A stretch of DNA of 64,000 bases from Streptomyces liangshanensis (lineage in GTDB: Bacteria > Actinomycetota > Actinomycetes > Streptomycetales > Streptomycetaceae): assembly GCF_011694815.1 (NCBI RefSeq), contig NZ_CP050177.1:1860001-1924000 (forward strand). The letters are read 5' to 3'. The first letter of the stretch is position 1, and every line of letters begins with the position of its first letter. Below, one piece after another: positions 45,873 to 53,928 of this stretch. The translations under genes and the position numbers were made by a program. Under the pieces are notes generated by a model. It saw only the letters and a list, made by a program, of their open reading frames with translations, did not search any database and had not been told where the DNA came from.

Positions 45873-46066
45873 AGGATCGTCGGCCCGGCCGGGTGCGGCC
45901 GGGCCCTGGAGCCTGTCCGCGGTGGTGCGGGACACCGGGGACGCCAGGTGCACGGAGGGACGACGAGGCAGGGGAGAGCTGCCTCACGGTGCGAAGGCTT
46001 CGGCAGGGTGAGATGAGGGGGGTGGGACGAGCGAGGTGTCGCGGTGCGGGACCGATCCTGGCCGGG

Positions 46067-47014
46067 TCAGCCCTTCGTACTGCCGGCGCTGATGCCGGCG
46101 ATGATGTGGCGCTGGAACACGAGGAACATCAGGACCATCGGGATACTGGCGATCACCATGGCGGCGATCAGCACCGACAGCGAGATGTTCTGCGACAGCT
46201 GGACGAGCGCCACGCTGATGGGCTGCTTGTCGGTGTCCGAGAAGACCATCAGCGGCCAGAGGAAGTCCTGCCAGACCGCCACCAGGGCGAAGATCGACAC
46301 GACGCCGAGGACCGGCCTGGACATCGGCAGCAGGATCGACCAGAGCGTGCGGAGCTTCCCCGCCCCGTCGATCTCCGCCGCCTCCAGCACGTCACGCGGG
46401 ATCTGGTCGAAGAACCGCTTGAGCAGGTAGAGGTTGAAGGCGTTGGCGACGGCCGGCAGCCAGATGCCCAACGGGTCGTTGAGCAGGCTGGTGTGGATGA
46501 GCGGCAGGTCGGCGACGGTCAGGTACTTCGGTACGACGAGGGCCTGGGCCGGGACCATCAGGGTGGCCAGGATGCCGCCGAGGATGACCTTCCCGAACGC
46601 GGGCTTCAGCTTGGACAGGGCGTAGGCCGCGGCCGTGCAGAAGACGAGCTGGAGGATCCAGGCACCGGAGGCCTGCACCACCGTGTTCCACAGATGCGTG
46701 GGGAGGTCCATCAACTCCCACGAATCGGTGTACGCGCCGAGGCTGAAGCTCTTCGGGAACAGCGTCGGCGGTGTCTGCACCAGTTCGTCCGGCGACTTCA
46801 TGGCCCCCGTGACCATCCAGTACACGGGGAACAGGAAGGCGAGGACGAAGGCGAGCACGACCCCGGTGAAGACGGTCCAGTAGACCGCCCTGCCCTTGGC
46901 GCTCGCGAGGGCGAGCGGGGACACGAGGGTGCGTACCGCCGGTCCGGCGGGACGTTTCCTGGCCGCGAGGTCGTCGGGAGAGACCTCCCGGGGAGGCGGC
47001 GCGATCTGGGTCAT
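46067..47014 (-). CDS. Sugar ABC transporter permease (MalG type)
   Basis: 315 aa, six predicted TMs after a 45-residue cytoplasmic head. The EAA loop (EAAEIDGAGKLRTLWSILLP) contacts the ATPase. The C-terminus VFQRHIIAGISAGSTKG is characteristic of MalG/CUT1 permeases. It follows the first permease by 15 nt. CUT1 systems import oligosaccharides, here presumably alpha-gluco-oligomers. No ATPase gene is present, so the shared ATPase MsiK encoded elsewhere is expected to drive it. Confidence 0.93.
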   Translation of the reverse strand: MTQIAPPPREVSPDDLAARKRPAGPAVRTLVSPLALASAKGRAVYWTVFTGVVLAFVLAFLFPVYWMVTGAMKSPDELVQTPPTLFPKSFSLGAYTDSWELMDLPTHLWNTVVQASGAWILQLVFCTAAAYALSKLKPAFGKVILGGILATLMVPAQALVVPKYLTVADLPLIHTSLLNDPLGIWLPAVANAFNLYLLKRFFDQIPRDVLEAAEIDGAGKLRTLWSILLPMSRPVLGVVSIFALVAVWQDFLWPLMVFSDTDKQPISVALVQLSQNISLSVLIAAMVIASIPMVLMFLVFQRHIIAGISAGSTKG

Positions 47015-47029
47015 GGCGCTGCGCTCCTC

Positions 47030-47986
47030 TCAGTCGTCGGTGCGGGTGAGCCGCAGGTAGAGGGCGGAGAACAGGCCGAGCACGACCAGCAGCATCACGC
47101 TGAGGGCGCAGGCCCCGCCGAAGTTGTTGTAGAGGAAGGCGTACTTGTAGATCAGGTAGAGGATCGTGACGGTGGAGTTCTCGGGCCCGCCCCCGGTGAT
47201 CACGAAGGGCTCGGTGAACACCTGCATCGTGGCGATGATCTGGAGGAGCATCAGCATCAGGATGATGAAGCGGGTCTGCGGGACGGTCACGTGCCGGATC
47301 CGCTGGAAGATGCTCGCGCCGTCGAGCTCCGCCGCCTCGTACAGCTCCCCGGGAATGCCCTGGAGCGCCGCGAGGTAGATGAGGACCGTGCCGCCCAGGT
47401 TGGCCCAGGTGGCGACGATGACGAGCGAGACCAGGGCGGTGTCGGCGCCGTTGGACCAGTTCGACGTCGGCAGGTGGAGCGAGCTGAGCACCTCGTTGGC
47501 GAGGCCCGCGCCCGGATCGTAGAACCACTTCCAGAGCAGGGCGCTGACCACCGGCGGGATCATCACCGGCAGGTAGACGACCACCCGGAAGAACGCCCGG
47601 GCGTGCCGCAGCTCGTTGAGGACGAGCGCCATCACGAACGGGACGGCGAAGCCGATCAGCAGGGCGATCAGCGTGAACGTCAGGGTGTTGCGCCAGGCCG
47701 CACCGAACTCCGGGTCCTGGAAGACCTGGGTGAAGTTGTCGGTCCCGACCCACTCCGGCGCGGATCCGGGGGTGTACTTCTGGAACGCGATGATCACCGC
47801 GCGGATCGCCGGGTACCAGGAGAACAGCGCGAAGCAGAGCAGCCCGCCGAGCAGGAACCCGTAGGCCCGTGCCTGGTGGGACAGCTTGCGGCGGAAGGGG
47901 CTGGGGGCCCCGCGGCCCGCCGGCCGCTGCCCCGTGGTGGGGGGCGGTGCGGCGGCGGACCGCTGGGGGACCTGGGCAGTCTTCAT
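47030..47986 (-). CDS. Sugar ABC transporter permease (MalF type)
   Basis: 318 aa, six TMs. EAA loop EAAELDGASIFQRIRHVTVP and the typical ITGGGPENSTVTILYLIYKYAF before the last TM. ATG at 47986 (MKTAQVPQRS) lies 7 nt after the stop of the binding-protein gene; a longer in-frame start would overlap that gene. A weak GAGG serves as RBS. CUT1 family partner of the following permease. Confidence 0.92.
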   Translation of the reverse strand: MKTAQVPQRSAAAPPPTTGQRPAGRGAPSPFRRKLSHQARAYGFLLGGLLCFALFSWYPAIRAVIIAFQKYTPGSAPEWVGTDNFTQVFQDPEFGAAWRNTLTFTLIALLIGFAVPFVMALVLNELRHARAFFRVVVYLPVMIPPVVSALLWKWFYDPGAGLANEVLSSLHLPTSNWSNGADTALVSLVIVATWANLGGTVLIYLAALQGIPGELYEAAELDGASIFQRIRHVTVPQTRFIILMLMLLQIIATMQVFTEPFVITGGGPENSTVTILYLIYKYAFLYNNFGGACALSVMLLVVLGLFSALYLRLTRTDD

Positions 47987-47993
47987 CGGTGCG

Positions 47994-49343
47994 TCAGCCT
48001 CGCGCGAGAATTCCGTCGATCTTGGACTGGGCATCCTTCAGCAGACTGTCGACGTTCGCGTCCTTCTTGGTGAGGACCGCGGACACCGCTCCGTCGAGGA
48101 CGGAGTAGATCTGCTGCGCCTGCGGCGGCTCCAGCTTGAGCGTCAGCGCCTGGCTGCCGTCGAGGAAGGGCTGGTAGTTCTCCACCGGGACGTTGGCGTA
48201 CTGCTTCTTGAGCTCCTGGTCCTTGGTGTCCGTGGCACCGGTCCACAGGCGCGGCTCGGGCAGGCCGACCGGGGCCTTGTTCTCCGACGCGCGCTTCCAG
48301 TTGTTGAGACCGGAGCCAGGGGTGTTGGTCTGGAACTCCAGCCACTTCAGGCCGGCCTTGATCTGGGCCGGGGTGTCCTTCTTGTTGAACATGTAGCCGT
48401 CGCCGCCCGCGAGCGTGCCCTTGCCACCGGGCATGGGGGCGAGCGCGAGGTCCTCGTACTTGCCGCCCTTCTCCTTGACCAGGATCGGGATGTTGTCCGG
48501 GGCGGAGATGTACATGCCGAGCTTGCCGGAGCCCATCATCTGCTGGACGTCGTTGAGGATCAGCAGCTGCTTGGTCCCCATCGAGTTGTCGGTCCAGCGC
48601 ATGTCCTTGAGGGTCTGGAGCACGGCCTTGCCCTCGGGGGTGTCGACGGCGCCCTTCTTGCCGTCCGGGGTGACCACGTCACCGCCCTGCGAGTACATCT
48701 CGGCGGTGAAGTGCCAGCCGCCCTGGTTCTGGGCGCTGTAGTCCGCGTAGCCGACGTAGCCCTTGCCGAGCGCCGCGATCTTCTTGGCGGCGGCGCGGAC
48801 CTCTTCCCAGGTGGCCGGGGGCTTGTTGGGGTCGAGTCCGGCCTCGGTGAAGAGCTTCCGGTTGTAGAGGAGCCCCATCGAGTAGTTGGTGCGCGGGACG
48901 CCGTAGACCTTGCCGTCGACGCTGTAGACGTCGCGCAGCGACTGCTGGATGTCGCTGTAGCCCTTCATGTCCTTCACGTACGACGTGATGTCCGCGGCCT
49001 GGTTGATGTCGACGACGTGCTTGGCGTCGGTGAAGTACGTGTAGAACACGTCCTCCATCTGGCCGCCGGCGAGCTTCGCGTCGAACGTCTTGGGGTCCTG
49101 GCAGGGGAACGCGTCGCGGCCCACCACGTCGATCGTCGGATTCGCCTTCTCGAACGCCGCGATGTCGTCCTCGAAGCTCTTCCGGTCGATCTTGGCGCTC
49201 TTGGGCGGCATGCAGTTCACGGTGATACGTGTCTTGCCGTCCGCGCCGCTGTCGTCGCCCGAGCCGCAGGCGGCCAGACCGGTGAGGGCGAGCGCGGTGG
49301 CTATCGCGGCGGTACAGGTACGGCGGAACCCAGAACTACTCAT
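47994..49343 (-). CDS. Sugar-binding lipoprotein of the ABC importer
   Basis: 449 aa. Signal peptide with lipobox LAAC (Cys26), then a cluster-B type extracellular solute-binding fold (CUT1): ITVNCMPPKSAKIDRKSFED, KLAGGQMEDVFYTYFTDAKH, YGVPRTNYSMGLLYNRKLF, YISAPDNIPILVKEKGG, GGDGYMFNKK. First gene of the importer operon, preceded by a 605-bp intergenic region. ATG at 49343 behind GAGGGG. The ligand is inferred from the locus as an alpha-gluco-oligosaccharide. Confidence 0.92.
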   Translation of the reverse strand: MSSSGFRRTCTAAIATALALTGLAACGSGDDSGADGKTRITVNCMPPKSAKIDRKSFEDDIAAFEKANPTIDVVGRDAFPCQDPKTFDAKLAGGQMEDVFYTYFTDAKHVVDINQAADITSYVKDMKGYSDIQQSLRDVYSVDGKVYGVPRTNYSMGLLYNRKLFTEAGLDPNKPPATWEEVRAAAKKIAALGKGYVGYADYSAQNQGGWHFTAEMYSQGGDVVTPDGKKGAVDTPEGKAVLQTLKDMRWTDNSMGTKQLLILNDVQQMMGSGKLGMYISAPDNIPILVKEKGGKYEDLALAPMPGGKGTLAGGDGYMFNKKDTPAQIKAGLKWLEFQTNTPGSGLNNWKRASENKAPVGLPEPRLWTGATDTKDQELKKQYANVPVENYQPFLDGSQALTLKLEPPQAQQIYSVLDGAVSAVLTKKDANVDSLLKDAQSKIDGILARG

Positions 49344-49948
49344 CGGTGGGACCCCTCTTGGGCAGGAGCGTGGCAAACCAACAGCCGCATCGCTGTGTGG
49401 CGGCGCTCACTCAACCACTAACTACGGATGTCCGCAATATGTCGCTCCGATTTCGCAAATACTTGACAGCTACCTGCATGTGCCGACCTCGGCGCGAGGT
49501 GCCTACCCCACGCTTTCGGACCCCACGCCTCCCGGTTCCGCGCGGGGCCGCCGAGAACCCGCCGGAGCGGCCCCGCGAGGCCACGGGGTGACGCGTACCG
49601 ACCCGAGGAGCCCCGGCCCCACCTGGCTCGCGGGGCTCAACCCCGGTTCCGGAAAGGGGATTTCGGCCATCCCGCACCTCGCCGGAAGGCTCACGTTTCT
49701 TGCAGATCCTGCGCCCCGCCGACGCAAATTTTACGCAGATGCCGCAAGCGGCTTGCCCCGGTCCGCGGCGGTCGGCGGGAGGCCCGGCAGCCGTCCGTAC
49801 GGCGAACGGCGCAGCGCGCGTAGACCGCCCCCGACCGATCGACGTAGGCGAAGTCCCTCGCGCTCCCGCCGCGTTCCGGGGGCGACCCGTCAAATGTCTG
49901 GCTTTTGCGTCATCCACGTGAAAAGTTGCTGTCGGCAAGGGGGGTCAC
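49344..49948. other. 605-bp divergent control region, importer / exporter
   Basis: No gene supported. AT-rich islands at 49410-49490 and 49690-49745 are the likely promoters. Two hairpins lie between them: CGCGGGGCCGC / GCGGCCCCGCG (49541-49551, 49567-49577) and GAGCCCC / GGGGCTC (49608-49638). CTTGCAG occurs at about 49699-49705 and the palindromic LacI-type operator at 49735-49756. Confidence 0.6.
49735..49756. promoter_or_regulatory. LacI-type operator copy 1 (importer/exporter region)
   Basis: Contains GCAAGC-G-GCTTGC (49744-49756) preceded by GCAGATGCC. Twenty of 22 bases match the site in front of the LacI gene (53811-53832). It lies about 190 nt before the exporter ATPase start and 390 nt before the importer start. 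Confidence 0.7.
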
Positions 49949-50941
49949 ATGACAGAACCGGACCAGCGGAACGGCCGGACCGGCGCGGGCGACCGGGCCG
50001 GCGAACCGCTCGTCGAGGCTCGCGCGCTGCGCAAGGCCTACCGGGGCAAGGGCGGCCGGGGCGACTTCACCGCCGTCGACGGGATCGACTTCGAGGTGCG
50101 CCGGGGCGAGGCGTTCGGCCTGCTCGGCGCCAACGGAGCGGGCAAGTCGTCCACGATGCGCATGATCGCCTGCGTCTCGCCGGCGTCCGGCGGCAGCCTG
50201 CGCGTCCTCGGGCGCGACACCGCGGCGGACGGGGCGTACATCCGCTCCCGGCTGGGTGTCGTGCCGCAGGACGACAGCGTGGACACCGAGTTGACCGTAC
50301 GGGAGAACCTGCTCATCCACGGCCGCTACTTCGGGCTGCCCCGGAAGGTGGTCCGCGGACGGGCCGACGAGCTGCTGGAGTTCGCCCGCCTCACCGAGAA
50401 GGCCGACGAACGGGTCGAGGCCCTGTCCGGCGGGATGCGGCGGCGGCTGACCATCGCCCGCGCGCTGGTCAACGAACCGGAGATCGTCCTGCTGGACGAA
50501 CCGACCACCGGCCTCGACCCCCAGGCCAGGCACCTGCTCTGGGAACGGCTGTTCCAGCTCAGGCAGAACGGCGTGACGCTCATCCTGACGACCCACTACA
50601 TGGACGAGGCCGAGCAGTTGTGCGACCGGCTGGTGGTCATGGACGGCGGCCGGATCGTCGCCGAGGGCTCCCCCGCCGCGCTGATCGAGCGGTACGTCAC
50701 CCGCGAGGTGCTGGAGCTGCGCTTCGAACCCGCAGAGCACCGGGCCCTGGTGGACAAGGCCCGCGAACTGGTCGACCGCGCCGAGGAGTTGCCGGACCGG
50801 CTGCTCCTCCACACCGACGACGGCGAGGCCACCCTCGCCGCCGTCCACGCCCGCGGGATCACTCCCGTCACCGCACTCGTCCGCCGCGCGAGCCTGGAGG
50901 ACGTCTTCCTGACGCTCACCGGCCGCAGCCTGGTCGACTAG
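49949..50941 (+). CDS. ABC exporter ATPase (NodI/DrrA type)
   Basis: 330 aa. Walker A GLLGANGAGKSSTM, Q-loop VVPQDDS, signature LSGGMRRRLTIARALV, Walker B EIVLLDEPTTGLDP, H-loop LILTTHYMDEAE, and a C-terminal extension ending ASLEDVFLTLTGRSLVD. The DrrA/NodI family powers ABC-2 exporters of drugs or lipo-oligosaccharides. Strong RBS (AAGGGGGG). First gene of a three-gene operon with two ABC-2 permeases. The natural cargo is unknown; its place inside the glucan locus may be coincidental. Confidence 0.93.
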   Translation: MTEPDQRNGRTGAGDRAGEPLVEARALRKAYRGKGGRGDFTAVDGIDFEVRRGEAFGLLGANGAGKSSTMRMIACVSPASGGSLRVLGRDTAADGAYIRSRLGVVPQDDSVDTELTVRENLLIHGRYFGLPRKVVRGRADELLEFARLTEKADERVEALSGGMRRRLTIARALVNEPEIVLLDEPTTGLDPQARHLLWERLFQLRQNGVTLILTTHYMDEAEQLCDRLVVMDGGRIVAEGSPAALIERYVTREVLELRFEPAEHRALVDKARELVDRAEELPDRLLLHTDDGEATLAAVHARGITPVTALVRRASLEDVFLTLTGRSLVD

Positions 50942-50952
50942 GAGGCGCGCCG

Positions 50953-51762
50953 ATGCCCACGCCCCTGTCCGTGCCCGCGTCCCCGGGCGTCCGCCACCCC
51001 GCCCTGCGCGAACTGTCCTACTGGCTGCACCTCTGGCGCCGCACCTGGCGGGGCACGGTCGTGATCAGCGTCGCCAACCCCCTGCTGTTCCTCACCGGGA
51101 TCGGCATGGGCCTCGGCCAGTTGGTCGGCGACCGCGCCGATCCCGCCCTGCACGGCGGCTCGTACCTGGCCTTCCTCACCCCGGGCCTGCTCGCCGCCGC
51201 GAGCATGCAGAACGCGTTCGTCGACGCCGCGGGGCCCGTCTACGACTCGGCCAGGCCCGGCGGCCACTACCGCGCGGCCGCGGCCACCCCGCTGCGGCCC
51301 GCCGACATCCTCCACGGGCACCTGCTCTACATCCTCGTCCGACTGGTCGTGAGCGCGTTCCTCTTCACCGCCGTCGCGACCGCGTTCGGCGCGGTGGCCC
51401 CCGCCCGCGCCCCCCTGGTGGTCCCGGCCGCCGTCCTCGCGGGGTTCGCCTTCGCGGCGCCGCTGACGGCCTGGTCGGTGACGCTCGACCGGCAGGCCGG
51501 GCTGGAGGCGCTGTTCCGCTTTGTCGTCATGCCGCTGTACATGTTCTCCGGGGCGTTCTTCCCCCTCTCCCAACTGCCCGACGCGGTCGAGCCGTTGGCG
51601 TACCTCTCACCGCTCTGGCACGGCGTCGAGCTGTGCCGCTCGCTCGCGCTGGGCACCGCCACCGCGGGCGGCGCCGCCCTGCACACCGGGGTGCTGGCCG
51701 CGCTGACGGTGGCGGGCGTCCTGCTGGCCCGGCGCCGCTACGAGCGCCGGCTGCACACCTGA
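50953..51762 (+). CDS. ABC-2 type exporter permease 1 (NodJ/DrrB type)
   Basis: 269 aa, six predicted TMs, ABC-2 membrane fold: YWLHLWRRTWRGTVVISVAN at the start, PLLFLTGIGMGLGQLVG, SYLAFLTPGLLAAASMQNAF and the late FRFVVMPLYMFSGAFFPLSQ with LPDAVEPLAYLSPLWHGVEL. ATG at 50953 with GGAGG 7 nt upstream, 11 nt after the ATPase stop. It probably pairs with permease 2 as a heterodimer. Confidence 0.92.
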   Translation: MPTPLSVPASPGVRHPALRELSYWLHLWRRTWRGTVVISVANPLLFLTGIGMGLGQLVGDRADPALHGGSYLAFLTPGLLAAASMQNAFVDAAGPVYDSARPGGHYRAAAATPLRPADILHGHLLYILVRLVVSAFLFTAVATAFGAVAPARAPLVVPAAVLAGFAFAAPLTAWSVTLDRQAGLEALFRFVVMPLYMFSGAFFPLSQLPDAVEPLAYLSPLWHGVELCRSLALGTATAGGAALHTGVLAALTVAGVLLARRRYERRLHT

Positions 51763-51820
51763 CGGCCCCGGCCACCCCCGTACCCACGACGATCCCCGAG
51801 GCGAAGAAGGACGGACCGCC

Positions 51821-52579
51821 ATGCCGGCCGCGACCATGGTCGAACGCAATCTCATGATCTACCGGCACACCTGGCCGCTGCTGCTCGCCGAGGTCTTCGA
51901 ACCGGTGCTCTACCTGCTCTCGTTCGGCGTCGGCATCGGACACCTGGTCGGCCACGTCCCCGGCCTGCCCGACCCGTCCACCGGCTACGCGGAGTTCGTC
52001 GCCCCCGCGCTGCTGGCCACCGCCGCCATGAACGGCGCGATGAACGAGACCACCTTCAACATGTTCGGCAAGCTCAGGACGGACCGTACGTACGAGTCGA
52101 TCCTGACGACGCCGATGACGGTACGGGACGTGGCGCTCGGCGAGGTCGCGTGGGCGCTGCTGCGGGGCACCCTCGTCACGGCGGGGTTCCTGGTCGTCGT
52201 CACGGCCCTCGGCCTCGTCCACAGCCCCTGGGCGCTCCTGGTGGTGCCCGGCGCCCTGCTGATCGGCTTCGCCTTCGCGGCGGTCGGCCTGGCCGTGGTG
52301 ACGTTCCTGCGCGACTGGCAGGACTTCCAGTTCATCCAGCTGGCGATGCTGCCGATGTTCCTCTTCGCGACGACCTTCTACCCGCTGGACGTCTATCCGC
52401 GCCCGTTGCGGGTCGTGGTGGAGTGCCTGCCGCTCTACCAGAGCGTCGAGCTGCTGCGCGGCCCGTTCCTGGGCGAGGCCGGTACGGGGCTGATCGTGCC
52501 CGTCCTGTACCTGCTCGCGCTGGGCGGCCTCGGCCTGGCGGTGGCGGCGCGCCGGCTGGAGGGCATCCTGCGTACCTGA
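51821..52579 (+). CDS. ABC-2 type exporter permease 2 (NodJ/DrrB type)
   Basis: 252 aa, six TMs. MVERNLMIYRHTWPLLLAEV, PVLYLLSFGVGIGHLVG, FVAPALLATAAMNGAMNET, and the C-terminal QLAMLPMFLFATTFYPLDVY with CLPLYQSVELLRG. Paralogue of permease 1. It follows it by 58 nt with AAGGA before the ATG. The stop codon lies inside the terminator stem. Confidence 0.92.
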   Translation: MPAATMVERNLMIYRHTWPLLLAEVFEPVLYLLSFGVGIGHLVGHVPGLPDPSTGYAEFVAPALLATAAMNGAMNETTFNMFGKLRTDRTYESILTTPMTVRDVALGEVAWALLRGTLVTAGFLVVVTALGLVHSPWALLVVPGALLIGFAFAAVGLAVVTFLRDWQDFQFIQLAMLPMFLFATTFYPLDVYPRPLRVVVECLPLYQSVELLRGPFLGEAGTGLIVPVLYLLALGGLGLAVAARRLEGILRT

Positions 52580-52614
52580 GGGCGGGGTCCGACGGCCCCC
52601 GGACTCAGGTACGC
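52570..52614. terminator. Terminator overlapping the permease 2 stop codon
   Basis: GCGTACCTGAG (52570-52580) pairs with CTCAGGTACGC (52604-52614), with a further GGGG/CCCC pair inside. It closes the exporter operon ahead of the convergent LacI gene. Confidence 0.85.
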
Positions 52615-52754
52615 AATATTTCACGCGCGTTACGAAAGAGTTCGACAAAGGTGTCCGGCCGGCGGCGCGGCGGGAGAACGGCCGGGTGCACGGCTGGCAG
52701 CACGACGGCGATGACAGCGTTGTCGTCGGCCGGGCGCCGACCGGGGCGCCGCGC

Positions 52755-53795
52755 TCAGCCGCGCGCCGCCGCCTCGGCCCGTACGACGGCCCGCGGGGCC
52801 TGCGCCGTGGAGCCCCGTACCACCAGCTCCGGCTCGAAGAGCAGCTCCCCCGGCGGCACGGCGCCGCCCTGGATCTGCGCGGTCAGCATCTCCACCGCCG
52901 CCCGCCCCATGGCCTCGATGGGCTGGCGGACCGTGGTCAGCGGGGGCTCGGTGCAGTTCATGAACGCGGAGTCGTCGAAGCCGACGACCGACACCTCACG
53001 CGGTACGTCGAGGCCGCGGCGGCGCGCCGCCCGTACCGCCCCCAGGGCCAGCGGGTCGCTCGCGCAGATGATGCCCGTGACACCCCGGTCCAGCAGGCGC
53101 GACGCCGCCGCCTGGCCGCCCTCCAGGGAGAACATGGACCGCTCGATGTACTCGTCGGGGAGCTTCGCCCGGGCGGCCTTGGCGGTCGCGAGGGCGGCCG
53201 CCAGCTTGCGCCGGGACGGCACGTGGTCCGAGGGGCCGAGCACCAGCCCGATGCGCTCGTGGCCCAGCGAGGCGAGGTGGCGCCAGGCCTGTTCGACGGC
53301 GACCGCGTCGTCGCAGGAGATGCAGGGGAAGTCGAGGTTCTCGATCGGCGCGTTGATCAGCACCACCGGGATCTTGCGCTCGGCGAGCTGCCGGTAGTGG
53401 TCGTGCGGGGCGTCCGCCTGCGCGAACAGCCCGCCGGCGAAGACCACCCCGGACACCTGCTGCTGGAGCAGCAGCTCCACGTAGTCCGCCTCGGAGACCC
53501 CGCCCTTGGTCTGCGTACAGAGCACGGGCGTCAGCCCCTGCTGGGCCAGCGCACCCCCGATCACCTCGGCGAAGGCCGGGAAGATGGGATTCTGGAGCTC
53601 GGGCAGGACCAGACCGACGAGCCGCGCCCGCTCCCCGCGCAGCTGGGTGGGGCGCTCGTAGCCGAGGACGTCCAGCGCGGTGAGCACGGACTGGCGCGTG
53701 GACTGCGAGACACCTGGTTTGCCGTTGAGAACCCGGCTGACCGTGGCCTCGCTGACCCCAACCTTCTTAGCAACCTGAGCAAGTCGTCGCGTCAT
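52755..53795 (-). CDS. LacI-family regulator, MalR-like
   Basis: 346 aa. N-terminal HTH MTRRLAQVAKKVGVSEATVS with hinge RVLNGKPGVSQSTRQSVLTA, then a periplasmic-binding-protein-like effector domain (VGLVLPELQNPIFPAFAEVI, GLVLGPSDHVPSRRK, GIICASDPLALGAVRAARRR). From memory it is very close to S. coelicolor MalR/Reg1, the maltose/maltodextrin repressor. A copy of the GCAAGCGGCTTGC operator lies 16-37 nt upstream of its ATG, so it probably represses itself and the divergent/adjacent glucan genes until an oligosaccharide is present. Confidence 0.92.
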   Translation of the reverse strand: MTRRLAQVAKKVGVSEATVSRVLNGKPGVSQSTRQSVLTALDVLGYERPTQLRGERARLVGLVLPELQNPIFPAFAEVIGGALAQQGLTPVLCTQTKGGVSEADYVELLLQQQVSGVVFAGGLFAQADAPHDHYRQLAERKIPVVLINAPIENLDFPCISCDDAVAVEQAWRHLASLGHERIGLVLGPSDHVPSRRKLAAALATAKAARAKLPDEYIERSMFSLEGGQAAASRLLDRGVTGIICASDPLALGAVRAARRRGLDVPREVSVVGFDDSAFMNCTEPPLTTVRQPIEAMGRAAVEMLTAQIQGGAVPPGELLFEPELVVRGSTAQAPRAVVRAEAAARG

Positions 53796-53810
53796 ACACG
53801 CAAGACTATC

Positions 53811-53832
53811 GCAAATGCTGCAAGCGGCTTGC
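53811..53832. promoter_or_regulatory. LacI-type operator copy 2 (autoregulatory site)
   Basis: GCAAGC-G-GCTTGC (53820-53832) preceded by GCAAATGCT. 20/22 identical to 49735-49756. Close to the LacI start, where a bound repressor would block transcription initiation. Confidence 0.72.
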
Positions 53833-53859
53833 TCCCCAGCGTAAAGACGCCAACATGGG

Positions 53860-53891
53860 TGATGCCGGCCGGATCGCTCCGGCCGGCATCA
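53860..53891. terminator. 14-bp hairpin terminator of the large GH87-like gene
   Basis: TGATGCCGGCCGGA pairs exactly with TCCGGCCGGCATCA around TCGC, about 40 nt past the stop. It separates the hydrolase transcript from the LacI promoter. Confidence 0.92.
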
Positions 53892-53928
53892 TCTCAGGGA
53901 CCCCCGGGGAGGGCCGCCCCGTGCCTCC

